From assembly GCA_949126835.1 (NCBI GenBank), contig OX421495.1, positions 17,422,079 through 17,486,078 on the forward strand: a DNA stretch of 64,000 nucleotides, in the 5' to 3' direction. The translations under genes and the position numbers were made by a program. This DNA comes from Anisus vortex (lineage: Eukaryota; Mollusca; Gastropoda; Planorbidae). Shown here piece after piece: positions 35,001-44,257 of the stretch (positions are counted from its first letter, which is position 1; each line of letters starts with the position of its first letter). The notes below the pieces were generated by a model, which did no database searches, was not told the DNA's origin, and was given only the letters and a program-made list of their open reading frames with translations.

Positions 35001-38000
35001 ATGTATATATAGTGTATAATGATACATTCAATGTATATATAGTGTATAATGATACATTCAATGTATAGATAGTGTATAATGATACATTCAATGTATATAT
35101 AGTGTATAATGATACATTCAATGTATATATAGTGTATAATGATACATTCAATGTAGGCCTATATATAGTGTATAATGATACATTCAATGTATCTGCAATC
35201 TATTTAAATATTTTTCCTGCGTATATTAAAGAAAAAAGAAATGAATGTTACTTTTTTCCAATTTACTCTAAGTAATGAACTACTTCTTAACAATAGCACA
35301 CCCCTAAGCAAATACATTAAAAACAAACAAGCAAACAAAACCAAACAACGAACACAACCAAACAAATACCGCCATCATTAACATTGCTACACAGCCATTA
35401 ATGCAAGATTATGAATGGCTAAAAGAAGCGCCACTGAACAAATGTTTTCCAGTAAGCAAGAAAACAAGATGCCAGAAAGGTAAACAGTTATTGAATCAAA
35501 TTGGCGGGATCTGACGTCCGTCATGGTGTATGCCAATTAATTCTCATCAATAATTAATTTCAGTGTGCAACGACCCGAAAACAGGAAAAGAAACTGGAGA
35601 AATGACAATTTCTACAACTATTTTCTTGTCCCAATCCGCTTGAGTGAAGAAATCAGAAGGTTGGATTCCAAACACCACAACTATGATTCCAGACAAAGTT
35701 GATAATCAACATCTTCCTAATTCAGAAAAAAATCACATACCTAGGAAGCTCTTCTTCACACCAGATGGGGAAAGCAAAGAAGACATTAAGAACAGACTGA
35801 ATAAAGCAAGATATGCATTTAACAGCGTGAACAACATCTGGAAATCCTGTCAATACAGTACCAGAACCAAATTAAAGCTCTATAACAGCTGTGTCCTTTA
35901 TGTTCTTACTTATGGTGCCGAATGTTGGCGCATGACACAACAAGGACCTTGTCAAGCTTTCCACTTTTAAGTTGAAAAACCTCAGGAGAATTTTGATAAT
36001 ATTCTAGCCAAAGAAAATATCCAACGAAGAATTAATTGTTCCAATGCAACCACGAAGACATGGGCATAATCATAACGAAAAAGCGTTGGCGATGTATTGG
36101 TCATGTTCTGAGAAAAGAGGAAGGGAACATCTGCAAGACAGCCAGCGGGAAAAAGAAAGAGGACGACCAAAAGTAAGAGCAGTAGAGCCGGAATTAAAGG
36201 AATTTGGTCAGTCCTGGGGTACGATCAGAATTGTCGCACGTGACAGACAAAGATGGAAAGACTTTGTTGCTGCCCTATGCACCAACGGCATTACGGGCAG
36301 TAATTAAGTAAGTAATTCGCTTGAGTCCAAGTTACACAGTAGAGCAAAAACTTGTCTATAAAACTTATCTATCAGAGCAGCACGCGAAAAAAAAACACCC
36401 CATAAACAGCCAACTGTGATACTTCTAATTCAAGCTGAGAAACGACAAGAACATTATATGTATATAGATTAAATCTATATGTGTATTAGAACAGGAATTA
36501 GAAGACAAGTTCAATGCAATTTGAAAAATGAGTTTTTTCTCTTGAAAACACCGACTTCCGGGCAATATTGCGGGATTTTCCATACATATTTACCAGCAGT
36601 GTAAACTGGTTACATTGTACAAATAAATCGATCATGTGCTAAAATGTAACAACTAAAACAGTCATCCATTCTTTATTTTCTGATAACCATCTAGCAGTGG
36701 CAGGTTTGCAAAGTATTGGGAGTGGATTATAGTGCACGGAAGGGGAGGGGGGTACGAACTACGATAAGGGCAAATAGTAAACTGTGGGGTAAGGGAGAGA
36801 AGAAAAGAAAACGTCAAAAAAAGGAGTGTGTGTGAGAGAGATAGATGGGAAGGGGGGGCAGGCTGGTGGTATTGAGACTAAAGCAATCTAGAACTAAACT
36901 TTTGAAAAACTAATATTTTACTTATAGAATTCCCGCATCTTTAACTCAATATACGTTTTTGTTTAAAAGTATTTTAAGTTCTACAGAAATACAATTTTTT
37001 TCTTTAATCTTCGTGGCTACGCCTATGCTAACTAGTGATGTCATTGTTTTTACGCAGTTAAAGAATGTCAAAACTATAAATATGATGCGCAGTATTATGT
37101 CCCCAGCCCTTTTTTGTTTTATTTTTATGACCTTCGGGCTAATCAATACTTGGTGGGTGGTTTCGATACTCGGCCACTTCCGGTGGTGGCTATTCTAGTC
37201 TGCCCCCCGAGGAATGCGCATGTGTTTTATCTACTGGTCAGTAAGGCTGTTTATATCGTTTTCGGTTCTAGAAATCTGTTTTTAAACCGATTTTCGGTTT
37301 GTCCCCCCCCCCTCCCCCCCAATGTCCCTTTTGTGTTTCTTTCGTTATTATGTGTGTGAATTGGTGAAATAATTGAAGAAAGCCATGGAAACAACGGCTA
37401 AAATTGTTAACTTGCCATTAATTAATCTAACAGTTTTGAAAACAAAGAATGTATTGTCAAAGACACATCAAATATTGCTGCATCTACTGAGACAAAAATG
37501 TCTGATTTTTTGTTCGTACGTGGTCATTACTGGAAAGAAGATAAAGGTTGTTTGTTTTTTAGTGGTGTTTGGATGTTGAGCGAGGGATGATGCTCTAGTG
37601 GTGTGTGGATGTTGAGCGAGGGATGATGCTCTAGTGGTGTGTGGATGTTGAGCGAGGGATGATGCTCTAGTGGTGTGTGGATGTTGAACGAGGGATGATG
37701 CTCTAGTGGTGTGTGGATGTTGAGCGAGGGATGATGCTCTAGTGGTGTTTGGATGTTGAGCGAGGGATGATGCTCTAGTGGTGTGTGGATGTTGAGCGAG
37801 GGATGATGCTCTAGTGGTGTGTGGATGTTGAACAAGGGATGATGCTCTAGTGGTGTGTGGATGTTGAACGAGGGATGATGCTCTAGAACAGGGATCTCAA
37901 ACTCGGAAAAAGATAGGTGCCATTTTATCACTTAAGAGGTGTGTAAAGCCCCCCCCTACCAACCCAACAACCGACCCTAGTAAACAAAAAACACTTCATA

Positions 38001-39683
38001 CAACTTAAACCAATTTACTACTTATTGCTAATAATAGGTATGTTACGAATATAAAATTAACAATGAAATTTGATGTGTATCAGTACTAGCTGTCTGAATT
38101 TCAAAAAAATTCATTTGGTGGGCCGCATGCGACCCGCGGGTCGCGTGTTTGAGACCCCCTGCTCTAGAATAATGCAAGAGAAGTTACAGACGACTTGTTA
38201 CACCATCAGCGCCAGGGCAGCGATGTTATCTAAGTACGCGTAAACACGGAGGGTGGAACGAGGGTTGTGCACTGTTAGTGTTGAGTACAAGTGGACATCA
38301 TGAGCTGCTCGTGTGTGTCTCTGTGTTTAAATCTCTTAGACTGTCGTAAAAATCAACAACATAATTATTATTCATATCTTGTATCAGATGGACATCTGGG
38401 TGTGGTTCATCTCAAATTAACGTTTACCGCTTAGGAAGTTGTTTTACAAGAAATAGAAAGTAAGCCTTATTTCTTTTTCTACTCAGCCTTTTTTTTAAAC
38501 CATAGATGCTATACATTTTATCTTGTATGTAGGCCTATATGGTCGCTAGTGCTATTCCTCCTATTTTCTAGTTTTTCAAGTTATCGTTAAAACAATACCC
38601 GCTTTCTTTATTTATGTAGGCCCATAAATAAATGTGACAGCACAAGCGAGTTTTTTTTTTACAAACAGTTGCACGCCAGACACAATTAGCAAATGATTGA
38701 ATAAAAGTTAAAGTAATAGTTGGTAGATTTATATATACTTAAATGAAGGAAAAAGCAAAGTTTTGCATTTTCATATATTTGGAAAAAAAGGCAAAATTTG
38801 CTCACATTTTACTTCCTGATTATTTATGGGTCAATGTGACGAAACTACAAAAACAACAGCCACAACAACAACCAGATCAAAACAAGGATCGACAACAACA
38901 ATTCATCCCAAAGCAATGGTTGATGAGACAGTTTTGAAGAGTAAGATTTATAGATTTTATACCAATTCCCACTTAATTAATCAATTAATGAATCAAGTTT
39001 TCAATGTATCGATATCAGATCCAGTATTCGATCAAGTATTGAATTGTGCCAGTATGGACGGGTCAGAATTTGATCAAAATTTCCATTTTGCACCAATTTG
39101 AGACCAGTAGGGCCAGTACTTGATTTATTCTTCCACCCCTGCCCCCAAATATTGAAGCCACTAACGCAGTGGTCGGGAACCTATGGCTCGCGAGCCAGAT
39201 GTGGCTCTATTGATGGCTGCATCTGGCTCGCAGACAAATGTTCGATTATAAAAAAAAAATGTTTCTTTACGCTCCTTTGATCTACATAGCAATATTGCAT
39301 TCTACAAATGAGCTAAAATCTACTGCAGCTCAGCATCAGAAGTGGTAAAGGAGATAAACTCCGCTAACCTAAAAGAAAAATAGCAACCCTGCATTCATTG
39401 TAATTAAAAGGAAATAACCCTTGCACACATTTACTTAAATTTTTAGTTTTAAACATAATGTATAGCTCTCACAGAATTACTTTTCAACATGTGTGGTGTC
39501 CATGGCTCTCTCAGCCAAAAAGGTTCCCGACCCCTGCCACTAACGTATGCTAGGATTACCTGGCAGACAGGCTGACACTATCTTGGGGCTCCTGTAGACG
39601 GGTATGAGGTTCAGTGCCTCCTCTGGCGGCTCTATCGGGGTTTCAAGAGTTGGGTCAAACAAACGCAACATCTCGCTGGCAAG
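18227..39683 (-). CDS. Unrecognised conserved-looking gene (gene 3), C-terminal 229 aa, seven exons, 5' partial
   Basis: Coding sequence found: complement(join(18227..18367, 19598..19657, 19907..19997, 20125..20216, 20833..20937, 21327..21403, 39560..39683)), 690 nt with all GT-AG junctions in phase. I do not recognise the family. The protein is soluble-looking, with no membrane segment or signal peptide in this part. It has a proline-rich start (DPTLETPIEPPEEALNLIP), a segment with aromatic repeats (DYHYLHVYKP), GYMRLHLNPYNSIETITCLS, VCLFGAHGKMLNNLASRF, then mostly helical sequence (DFYKYLMEPWAMAVYHDRF, ADLRDEIRELL) and ends LLNFISYNYYHLPMYAKPGMV (21 residues, last 20 from L). The first exon found starts in phase 0, so more coding sequence must lie upstream. 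One intron is 18.2 kb and could hide phase-1 exons. It is tail-to-tail with PNN. Confidence 0.8.
18478..18600 (-). mobile_element. CR1/L2-like LINE 3' fragment with internal deletion
   Basis: The first 75 bp match the 3' end of the copy at 18740-19085, then the match jumps to a more internal part of that copy. It lies in the intron between the last two gene-3 exons, in the same orientation as the gene. Confidence 0.65.
18740..19085 (-). mobile_element. CR1/L2-like LINE, 3' end
   Basis: The minus strand encodes a reverse transcriptase C-terminus with ARTNAYKYSFFPSGIRAWD and LPEQTRKTSNLTSFKTLI, then a stop at 18818 and a short 3' UTR ending in a GATAA repeat tail. The 5' part is missing, as usual for target-primed insertions. 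Same family as 2440, 43477 and 56490. Confidence 0.8.
19598..19657 (-). CDS. Gene 3 exon (second from end)
   Basis: Exactly 20 codons in phase 0: KESVSTLEDLVRNLVDEETG. Acceptor TTTACAG, donor GTGAGT. Confidence 0.78.
19907..19997 (-). CDS. Gene 3 exon (third from end)
   Basis: 91 nt; encodes YLMEPWAMAVYHDRFADLRD and EIRELLISTD. Acceptor TTCCAG, donor GTAGGA, phase 0 at the end. Confidence 0.8.
20125..20216 (-). CDS. Gene 3 exon (fourth from end)
   Basis: 92 nt; encodes NNFVCLFGAHGKMLNNLASR and FKEGLITDFY. A second AG 12 bp upstream is an in-frame alternative that would add four residues (NFSQ). Donor GTAAGT. Confidence 0.8.
20833..20937 (-). CDS. Gene 3 exon (fifth from end)
   Basis: 35 codons in phase 0; encodes GDVMTTGEPGSEQGYMRLHL and NPYNSIETITCLSKK. 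Acceptor CCCACAG, donor GTAAGG. GC content is clearly higher than the surrounding intron. Confidence 0.8.
21327..21403 (-). CDS. Gene 3 exon (sixth from end)
   Basis: 77 nt; completes a Gly codon and encodes DYHYLHVYKPCVPTPLQQLV then SKSDY. Acceptor TTTCAG, donor GTAAGT. Confidence 0.8.
23055..24900. mobile_element. hAT-like element, 1846 bp
   Basis: The perfect 8-bp direct repeat GTCTATAA (23047-23054, 24901-24908) flanks termini CATGGGTCGGCAACCT and, reverse complemented, CGGTGGTCGGCAACCTTT. Subterminal blocks with GGCACGC occur at both ends. The middle is AT-rich with no transposase frame, and a SINE sits inside at 24236-24485. The shorter element at 46956-47180 belongs to the same family. 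Confidence 0.88.
24236..24485 (+). mobile_element. tRNA-derived SINE nested in a hAT element
   Basis: A near full body: GAGTCTACCCAGCCCTGATG, AAAGGCGGCTGTGCATAGTG, CTGGCCACACAATCACCTAG and a tail ending GGGTACTTTACTTTAC. The tRNA-like head is eroded. Because it lies inside the hAT element it either inserted later or was carried along. Confidence 0.85.
26282..26580. repeat. Minisatellite, 13 x 23 bp, identical copies
   Basis: The unit CTTCTTGTCCCGCCAGTCTG plus ACT repeats for 299 bp, exactly 13 copies with no difference seen between them. A long open frame on the minus strand cycles through all three frames of the unit and is not evidence of a gene. Confidence 0.97.
26686..26932 (+). mobile_element. 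tRNA-derived SINE, well preserved
   Basis: B box GGTTCGAATCC at 26711-26721, then the body GAGTCTACCCAGCTCTGATG, GGCGGCTGTGCATAGTGCTG, ATGCCGTGGCCACAGAAACT, and a 3' tail of TTTACTTACTTTACTT type. This is the best copy of the 3' part in the window. Confidence 0.9.
27388..27921. mobile_element. hAT-like MITE, 534 bp
   Basis: Termini TAGAGACCGACCGAAA and, reverse complemented, TAGAGGGCGACCGAAA, flanked by AATTGGAC and AATAGGAC, an 8-bp duplication with one difference. The interior is full of TTTCGGCCGAA-type inverted repeats and could fold into a long hairpin. Confidence 0.8.
27960..29200. other. No gene seen; simple repeats
   Basis: (CT)n at 27962-28008 and C-runs at 28171-28187 and 28284. 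The rest is ordinary intron sequence, with no splice-flanked conserved frame. Confidence 0.6.
29202..29930 (+). mobile_element. RTE-like LINE 3' fragment
   Basis: Frame-shifted pieces of a reverse transcriptase C-terminal region: NNFKYLGAIISVDGRCESEI, KARLNRFWTSKI, a YGCETW motif in another frame, then KLTWFGHVL. At least two frame changes and stops make it inactive. It ends in a (GAT)n run near 29887-29908, the microsatellite-like 3' tail typical of RTE-type elements. The clade name is inferred from these motifs. Confidence 0.8.
29940..30974. other. No gene seen
   Basis: AT-rich intron sequence with a (GA)9 run near 30414. The only frames are short and have no splice sites in register. Confidence 0.6.
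30975..31271. repeat. Minisatellite, about 7 x 42 bp
   Basis: The unit begins CGTGTGACTGTGCTGTGACC and ends CGGAACCTCTT. The second unit carries a 6-bp insertion and the last is diverged. The period, a multiple of three, creates an open minus-strand frame with a 14-residue repeat. Confidence 0.95.
31272..32477. other. No gene seen; long (GA)n tract
   Basis: A GA-rich segment at 31918-32110 has a pure (GA)n core at about 31988-32038. It yields spurious RERE and SLSL frames on the two strands. Nothing else recognised. Confidence 0.6.
32478..32873 (-). repeat. Dispersed repeat, copy 2
   Basis: Reverse-orientation relative of 12704-12880, longer in the middle by about 220 bp. The shared ends are the TAGCGCCCCAGGGCAAAAGT block and the GCCCTCCCCAATGTGAG side. 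Could be a DNA transposon, but inverted ends and duplication were not convincing. Confidence 0.55.
32874..34445. other. No firm gene; locally CpG-rich island with an ATGGCGGCC
   Basis: The part 33110-33430 has several CGCGCG groups, unlike its surroundings, and an ATGGCGGCC at 33128 followed by 16 open codons on the plus strand. A GT follows but no partner exon was found. Poly(G) near 33496 and GA tracts at 34170-34245 complete the stretch. Confidence 0.35.
34450..34606 (-). mobile_element. tRNA-derived SINE 5' half with intact A and B boxes
   Basis: On the minus strand, A box TGGCCGAGTGG (34600-34590) and B box GGTTCGAATCC (34557-34547) lie in a tRNA-Leu/Ser-like head. The body follows to about 34450, where the copy stops short of the 3' half. 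Confidence 0.85.
34681..35192. repeat. Minisatellite, about 17 x 30 bp
   Basis: Unit AGTGTATAATGATACATTCA plus ATGTATAGAT, with T/G variation at one site. A 5-bp GGCCT insertion occurs near 35155. Palindromic ATACATT/AATGTAT parts allow hairpins. Open frames on both strands are products of the 30-bp period. Confidence 0.96.
35193..35639. other. No gene seen
   Basis: AT-rich with AAACAAACAA-type simple sequence. No frame with splice support. Confidence 0.6.
35640..36316 (+). mobile_element. LINE 3' fragment (RTE/Ingi-like)
   Basis: Broken frames encode a reverse transcriptase C-terminus: TKLKLYNSCVLYVLTYGAEC, then ELKEFGQSWGTIRIVARDRQ and RWKDFVAALC at the end, followed by TAA and a TAAG-type tail. 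At least two frameshifts separate the pieces. It is a different family from 29202-29930, judged by its C-terminal RWKDFVAAL motif. Confidence 0.8.
36317..37560. other. No firm gene
   Basis: Mixed intron sequence with a G-rich patch near 36740-36870 and a poly(C) near 37303-37319. Two overlapping plus-strand frames (36959-37359) have no homology that I recognise. Confidence 0.5.
37561..37888. repeat. Minisatellite, about 9 x 36 bp
   Basis: Unit GTGGTGTGTGGATGTTGAGC plus GAGGGATGATGCTCTA with scattered single-base variants. A hAT element abuts its right end. Confidence 0.95.
37889..38161. mobile_element. hAT-like MITE, 273 bp
   Basis: CAGGGATCTCAAACTCGG at the left and GTTTGAGACCCCCTG at the right are inverted. 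The perfect 8-bp duplication CTCTAGAA (37881-37888, 38162-38169) includes the last bases of the neighbouring minisatellite. GGGCCGCATGCGACCCGCGG near the right end is typical of related hAT MITEs. Confidence 0.9.
38170..39157. other. No gene seen
   Basis: AT-rich intron sequence. A plus-strand frame at 38743-39101 is simple-sequence-like and has no splice partners. Confidence 0.55.
39167..39536. mobile_element. hAT-like MITE, 370 bp, beside a gene-3 splice donor
   Basis: Termini CAGTGGTCGGGAACC and, reverse complemented, CAGGGGTCGGGAACC. The direct repeat CCACTAACG (39158-39166, 39537-39545) flanks it; 8 bp is usual for hAT, and the extra C is ambiguous. GGCTCGCGAGCC and GCATCTGGCTCGCAGAC are subterminal. 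The right duplication ends 13 bp from the donor GT of the exon at 39560. Confidence 0.9.
39560..39683 (-). CDS. Gene 3 exon (most 5' one found)
   Basis: 124 nt; encodes LASEMLRLFDPTLETPIEPP, EEALNLIPVYRSPKIVSACL and P, then one base of Gly. Acceptor TTTTCCCAG, donor GTAATC. Its GC content stands out from the flanks. No ATG context suggests a start here. Confidence 0.78.
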
Positions 39684-39736
39684 CTGGGAAAACAAAGAAA
39701 CACATCAAGCAAAACATAGAGTGTAAGTCTGAAGAC

Positions 39737-40614
39737 TAAATATAGATCATATACAGACTAAATATAGATCATATACAGACTAAATATAGATCATATACAG
39801 ACTAAATATAGATCATATACAGACTAAATATAGATCATATACAGACTAAATATAGATCATATACAGACTAAATATAGATCATATACAGACTAAATATAGA
39901 TCCTATACAGACTAAATATAGATCATATACATACTAAATATAGATCATATACATACTAAATATAGATCATATACAGACTAAATATAGATCATATACATAC
40001 TAAATATAGATCATATACAGACTAAATATAGATCATATACAGACTAAATATAGATCATATACAGACTAAATATAGATCATATACAGACTAAATATAGATC
40101 ATATACATACTAAATATAGATCATATACAGACTAAATATAGATCATATACAGACTAAATATAGATCATATACATACTAAATATAGATCATATACATACTA
40201 AATATAGATCATATACATACTAAATATAGATCATATACAGACTAAATATAGATCATATACAGACTAAATATAGATCATATACAGACTAAATATAGATCAT
40301 ATACATACTAAATATAGATCATATACAGACTAAATATAGATCATATACAGACTAAATATAGATCATATACAGACTAAATATAGATCATATACAGACTAAA
40401 TATAGATCATATACAGACTAAATATATATCATATACAGACTAAATATAGATTATATACATACTAAATATAGATCATATACAGACTAAATATAGATCATAT
40501 ACATACTAAATATAGATCATATACATACTAAATATAGATCATATACAGACTAAATATAGATCATATACAGACTAAATATAGATCATATACAGACTAAATA
40601 TAGATCATATACAG
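39737..40614. repeat. Minisatellite, about 40 x 22 bp
   Basis: Unit ACTAAATATAGATCATATAC plus AG (or AT), with G/T variation at one site forming irregular patterns. It starts about 50 bp upstream of the acceptor of the gene-3 exon, so it lies in the upstream intron. Confidence 0.97.
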
Positions 40615-41642
40615 AAATTCAACCTCGTTTAGAAAAGGTTCGGAAAGCGAGCATTTTCATAGACAAAATTTCTGTCTGTATATGTTATAAATAATAAATA
40701 CTTAAAGTCTCAATGGTGTAAGTTCAGAAAGCCTACGCTGACATGTTCAGTGGCCATTAATGAAGGTTTTATATTCAGGTATCTTATATGTTACATGCAC
40801 TCTATATAAGATTATTGTGCATTTTTTAGTGGCCGGGATAGGGGGTATGACATAATTAATAGAAGGCTAAAGTTCACAATAGAGTTTCAATGTAACAGTA
40901 TGATAAATATAGATAATATAAAGTCCAATTTTCCAATTTTAATTGTGTAATGTTAGCGTTGGCCAGAAATATATTGTTAAGGATTTGTCAATTGCTCTGC
41001 GGAAATTGTAATTTTAAATTGATAAAAAGGGAATAAAATGGTGATCAAATTTAAACTTATTAATGAAATACGAAGACTGTAATTATTTGGGACAATTGTT
41101 GACCAAAGTTGTTGAGTTTGTACAGTTTTATTCCAATTTCACCATAAAAAAAATTTCTTTTTGAACTGCATGAAAAGAAAATGTATGGTCTCAAGTTTTG
41201 CTATGAACTGTAAACCTACCCATCAAAATATTGGAAAATCCCCATTAGGCTAATTAATGAGTTATTAGCGGAAATATTAATCTGTCAACACCTTTTATGG
41301 CTTTTTAAATAGCGCGAGCTAAGCCGCGGCGGGAAATAAAAAATGGGACGGGAACTTCGGGAGGAAAACAAAAATATTTAAACTAAAAAAAAGAGAGACT
41401 GGTTGGAGGTTCCCTAAACAAACACGCGTGATGAGTCGGTCTGTGTGTGTGTGCGTCCAAGGAAAAGGGGGAGATCAAGGCAAGTTTTACTGTTTGTGCA
41501 ATTGACCGTAGACAATTTGACGCATTGTTGCGGATTTAAATGACTGATACAACTATGGAATCGCGGAACTTTTTGATTTTTTTAGACATTGGGGAGTTTC
41601 GTAACCCAACTATCCATTGATCTCTACGGGGAATAGACCTCG
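40615..41642. other. No gene seen
   Basis: Mostly AT-rich. The part 41310-41440 is more GC-rich (GCGCGAGCTAAGCCGCGG) but has no frame or splice sites that I can support. Confidence 0.5.
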
Positions 41643-41908
41643 GGGCTGTAAGTGGATTCTGACATTTAGCTGGTACTTTGGGGCTGTACGTGGATTCTGA
41701 CATTTAGCTGGTACTTTGGGGCTGTACGTGGATTCTGACATTTAGCTGGTACTTTGGAGCTGTACGTGGATTCTGACATTTAGCTGGTACTTTGGGGCTG
41801 TACGTGGATTCTGACATTTAGCTGGTACTTTGGGGCTGTACGTGGATTCTGACATTTAGCTGGTACTTTGGGGCTGTACGTTGATTCTGACAATTAGCTG
41901 GTACTTTG
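41643..41908. repeat. Minisatellite, about 7 x 39 bp
   Basis: Unit GGGGCTGTACGTGGATTCTG plus ACATTTAGCTGGTACTTTG with few variants; the last copy is the most diverged. Confidence 0.95.
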
Positions 41909-42701
41909 CGAAGTACGGAAATGTATTCGGGGAAGGGGGAAGTTATCACATGGACTTTAAACGCATAATACAAATGTTGATCCACATCTACCGGGTACAA
42001 AGTTTTATCTAAACACTAAACACTATACTATCTTCACCCTCCCACACACACACACAACTATACTATAATACTATCTTCACCCCCCCCCACACACAACTAT
42101 ACTATCTTTACCATCGCCATACCTACCCAATGGGAGGGGGTGGGGGAAGCAAAAAGACCAGCAAAAAACGAGCCTGGCGGCACTAATAAGTAACATTTGG
42201 CATGTTGTTTTCTTGTTGTTGTTTTTTTGCAACAAAAGACAATCGTTTCCAGAGGTTTTGAAGTTTCGGGATGAAATCTGCAACAACTGTCAATAAAAAA
42301 TGCGAAAACAAACTCCTTAATTTATTTTTTTCAGTAACTGTCTCTTAAGTGACTTGCACCGATTTTCGGGTGAGACTCGTTGTTAAAAAAAACTAACCCA
42401 TAAAAACAAAGTTTTTTTTATTATACTCCCTTTCTTTGTAAACAAAGTTTATATTTAATTTATATTTTGATAGATTAAAATAAATATAAGTGATATCATA
42501 TCTTATGAATTTCCAGACTAAAATTTTGCGCATCCTTTTTTTTTCTAGCTTTGGTCCGCAAAAAACATAAAAAGATAACTCTCTTTGTTTCGGCTATATT
42601 GTGTAGTTTTCATTCTCTTTATTTCGTAAAAACGAACATATCCGAAAAGTTTATTTACTTCCGTCTCTTCGGGTAGAGACAGACATAATTTACGTAAAAT
42701 A

Positions 42702-42897
42702 ATGTCTTCGATTCTCAAATTGGTCGAAGGAATTCGTGACTATTCCAACGGCTATGATGCTGAAAATTTGATAGAATGTATTGTTAGTCGGGACAAGTCT
42801 GCTGCCCAAGTTTCAGCTCGATTGGACGACGGGAAGTGGTCAAAAAATCGATTCAAAGTTTTGCTAAAAACCAACAGGACAAGCAGACAGACAGACA
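42702..42897 (+). CDS. Candidate orphan first exon (uncertain)
   Basis: The frame from ATG 42702 reads MSSILKLVEGIRDYSNGYDA, ENLIECIVSRDKSAAQVSAR, LDDGKWSKNRFKVLLKTNRT and SRQTDS, with balanced codon use, unlike neighbouring sequence. A GTGAGT donor follows directly, at about 42900. No second exon, domain or homologue was recognised. It could be a true first exon, a transposon piece or chance. Confidence 0.25.
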
Positions 42898-43476
42898 GTG
42901 TGAGTTAATAGAAAGGAAGTAAAAAGAAGACCTGCACTGAAGAGAACTCTTGATGAAATAACAACAAAAGCCAGACGAGTCGTATAGTCTGTGATTGGGG
43001 GTCATATCCGGTTGATTCTGTGTTTTCGAAACGTGCCATTCAGCGCGTGAGGTTACTGGTAACATCGGATGAACACGGCTGTTCTTGTGCTCACAATAAT
43101 GGGCCAGGTGAAGTTGGTCTGTCGTCCTGTGATCGAATACGTCAGTATCGATTCTAATACAGTCACACGTACATTTCTTTGTTGTTTTTTTTATCACGTG
43201 GGTATCGCTACCGAGTTGTTGTTTTTTTGGCTCTATTCACTATTGTAATAGTTTTCTATTGAAGTTTGTTAAACAAGCATTACACGTGTAATAAACGAAT
43301 TGTGTTTAGAAGTTGATTCTATAGAACTGTATCTAAAGTAATTTTTTTTTGCATGTACCTACAAATTAAAAAGAATATATTACTACATCAAATCGCCTCG
43401 ATTCTGATACGTACTATGTCCATGATAAATTGCCCATCGTTTTGAAAACAAATTATTGACAAATATGAAAACAGCA

Positions 43477-43770
43477 TATCTTATCTTATACATTACAGAC
43501 GCTCCCTCTATAAAGAAGATTATTGCGCCCTTCGCTCATCCGTAGTCCGATTCTAGTCTTGCATCTTTATTAATGTTTCAAATGATGTTAAGTTACTGGT
43601 TTTCCTGATTTGTTCAGGTAACCCATTCCATGCCCGAATGCCACTCGGGGAGAAAGAGTACTTATAATGCTTATATGCATTTGTTCTCGAATAAGGGATA
43701 AGGAAAGTGTTTTTGTCTTTATGTTAATCTGAGCATTTCAACAGGTTGTTATTGAGCTGCATAAAAACTA
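43477..43770 (-). mobile_element. CR1/L2-like LINE 3' end
   Basis: A copy of the element at 18740-19085, including the ATCTTATCTTATACATTACA end and the FFPS-coding segment with a small TATATGCTTA duplication. No open frame spans it. Confidence 0.8.
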
Positions 43771-43807
43771 AAAAATCAAAGCGTTGGTTTTATTTGAAAT
43801 AAAACGA

Positions 43808-44257
43808 GTTGCTTTGTATTAAATCAGTTTTGCCAGTACGCCTTAAGTTTGTTTGTAGTTGCTTTGTATTAGATCAGTTTTGCCAGTACGCCTTAAGTTT
43901 GTTTGTAGTTGCTTTGTATTAGATCAGTTTTGCCAGTACGCCTTAAGTTTGTTTGTAGTTGCTTTGTATTAGATCAGTTTTGCCAGTACGCCTTAAGTTT
44001 GTTTGTAGTTGCTTTGTATTAGATCAGTTTTGCCAGTACGCCTTAAGTTTGTTTGTAGTTGCTTTGTATTAGATCAGTTTTGCCAGTACGCCTTAAGTTT
44101 GTTTGTAGTTGCTTTGTATTAGATCAGTTTTGCCAGTACGCCTTAAGTTTGTTTGTAGTTGCTTTGTATTAGATCAGTTTTGCCAGTACGCCTTAAGTTT
44201 GTTTGTAGTTGCTTTGTATTAGATCAGTTTTGCCTTAAGTTTGTTTGTAGTTGCTTT
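43808..44257. repeat. Minisatellite, about 9 x 50 bp
   Basis: Unit GTTGCTTTGTATTAGATCAG plus TTTTGCCAGTACGCCTTAAG and TTTGTTTGTA. Copies are almost identical; the last lacks the AGTACGCC part. Confidence 0.96.

Larger units (their letters stand above)
21404..39559 (-). other. 18.2-kb intron of gene 3
   Basis: The flanking exons are both split after the first base of a Gly codon, so direct joining is in frame; a skipped phase-1 exon is possible. Separately listed inside are hAT-like elements, SINEs, two LINE fragments and five tandem arrays. Stretches 21404-23046 (a decayed element near 21545-21745 at most) and 24909-26281 hold nothing else that I can name. Confidence 0.65.

Noticed and set aside
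34660..35187. Frames with NVSLYTIYTL repeats
   Set aside because: 30-bp minisatellite translation, open on both strands alike.
39737..40614. CRISPR-like look of regular short repeats
   Set aside because: The 22-bp units are directly adjacent with no unique spacers, and the genome is eukaryotic. The same applies to the other arrays.
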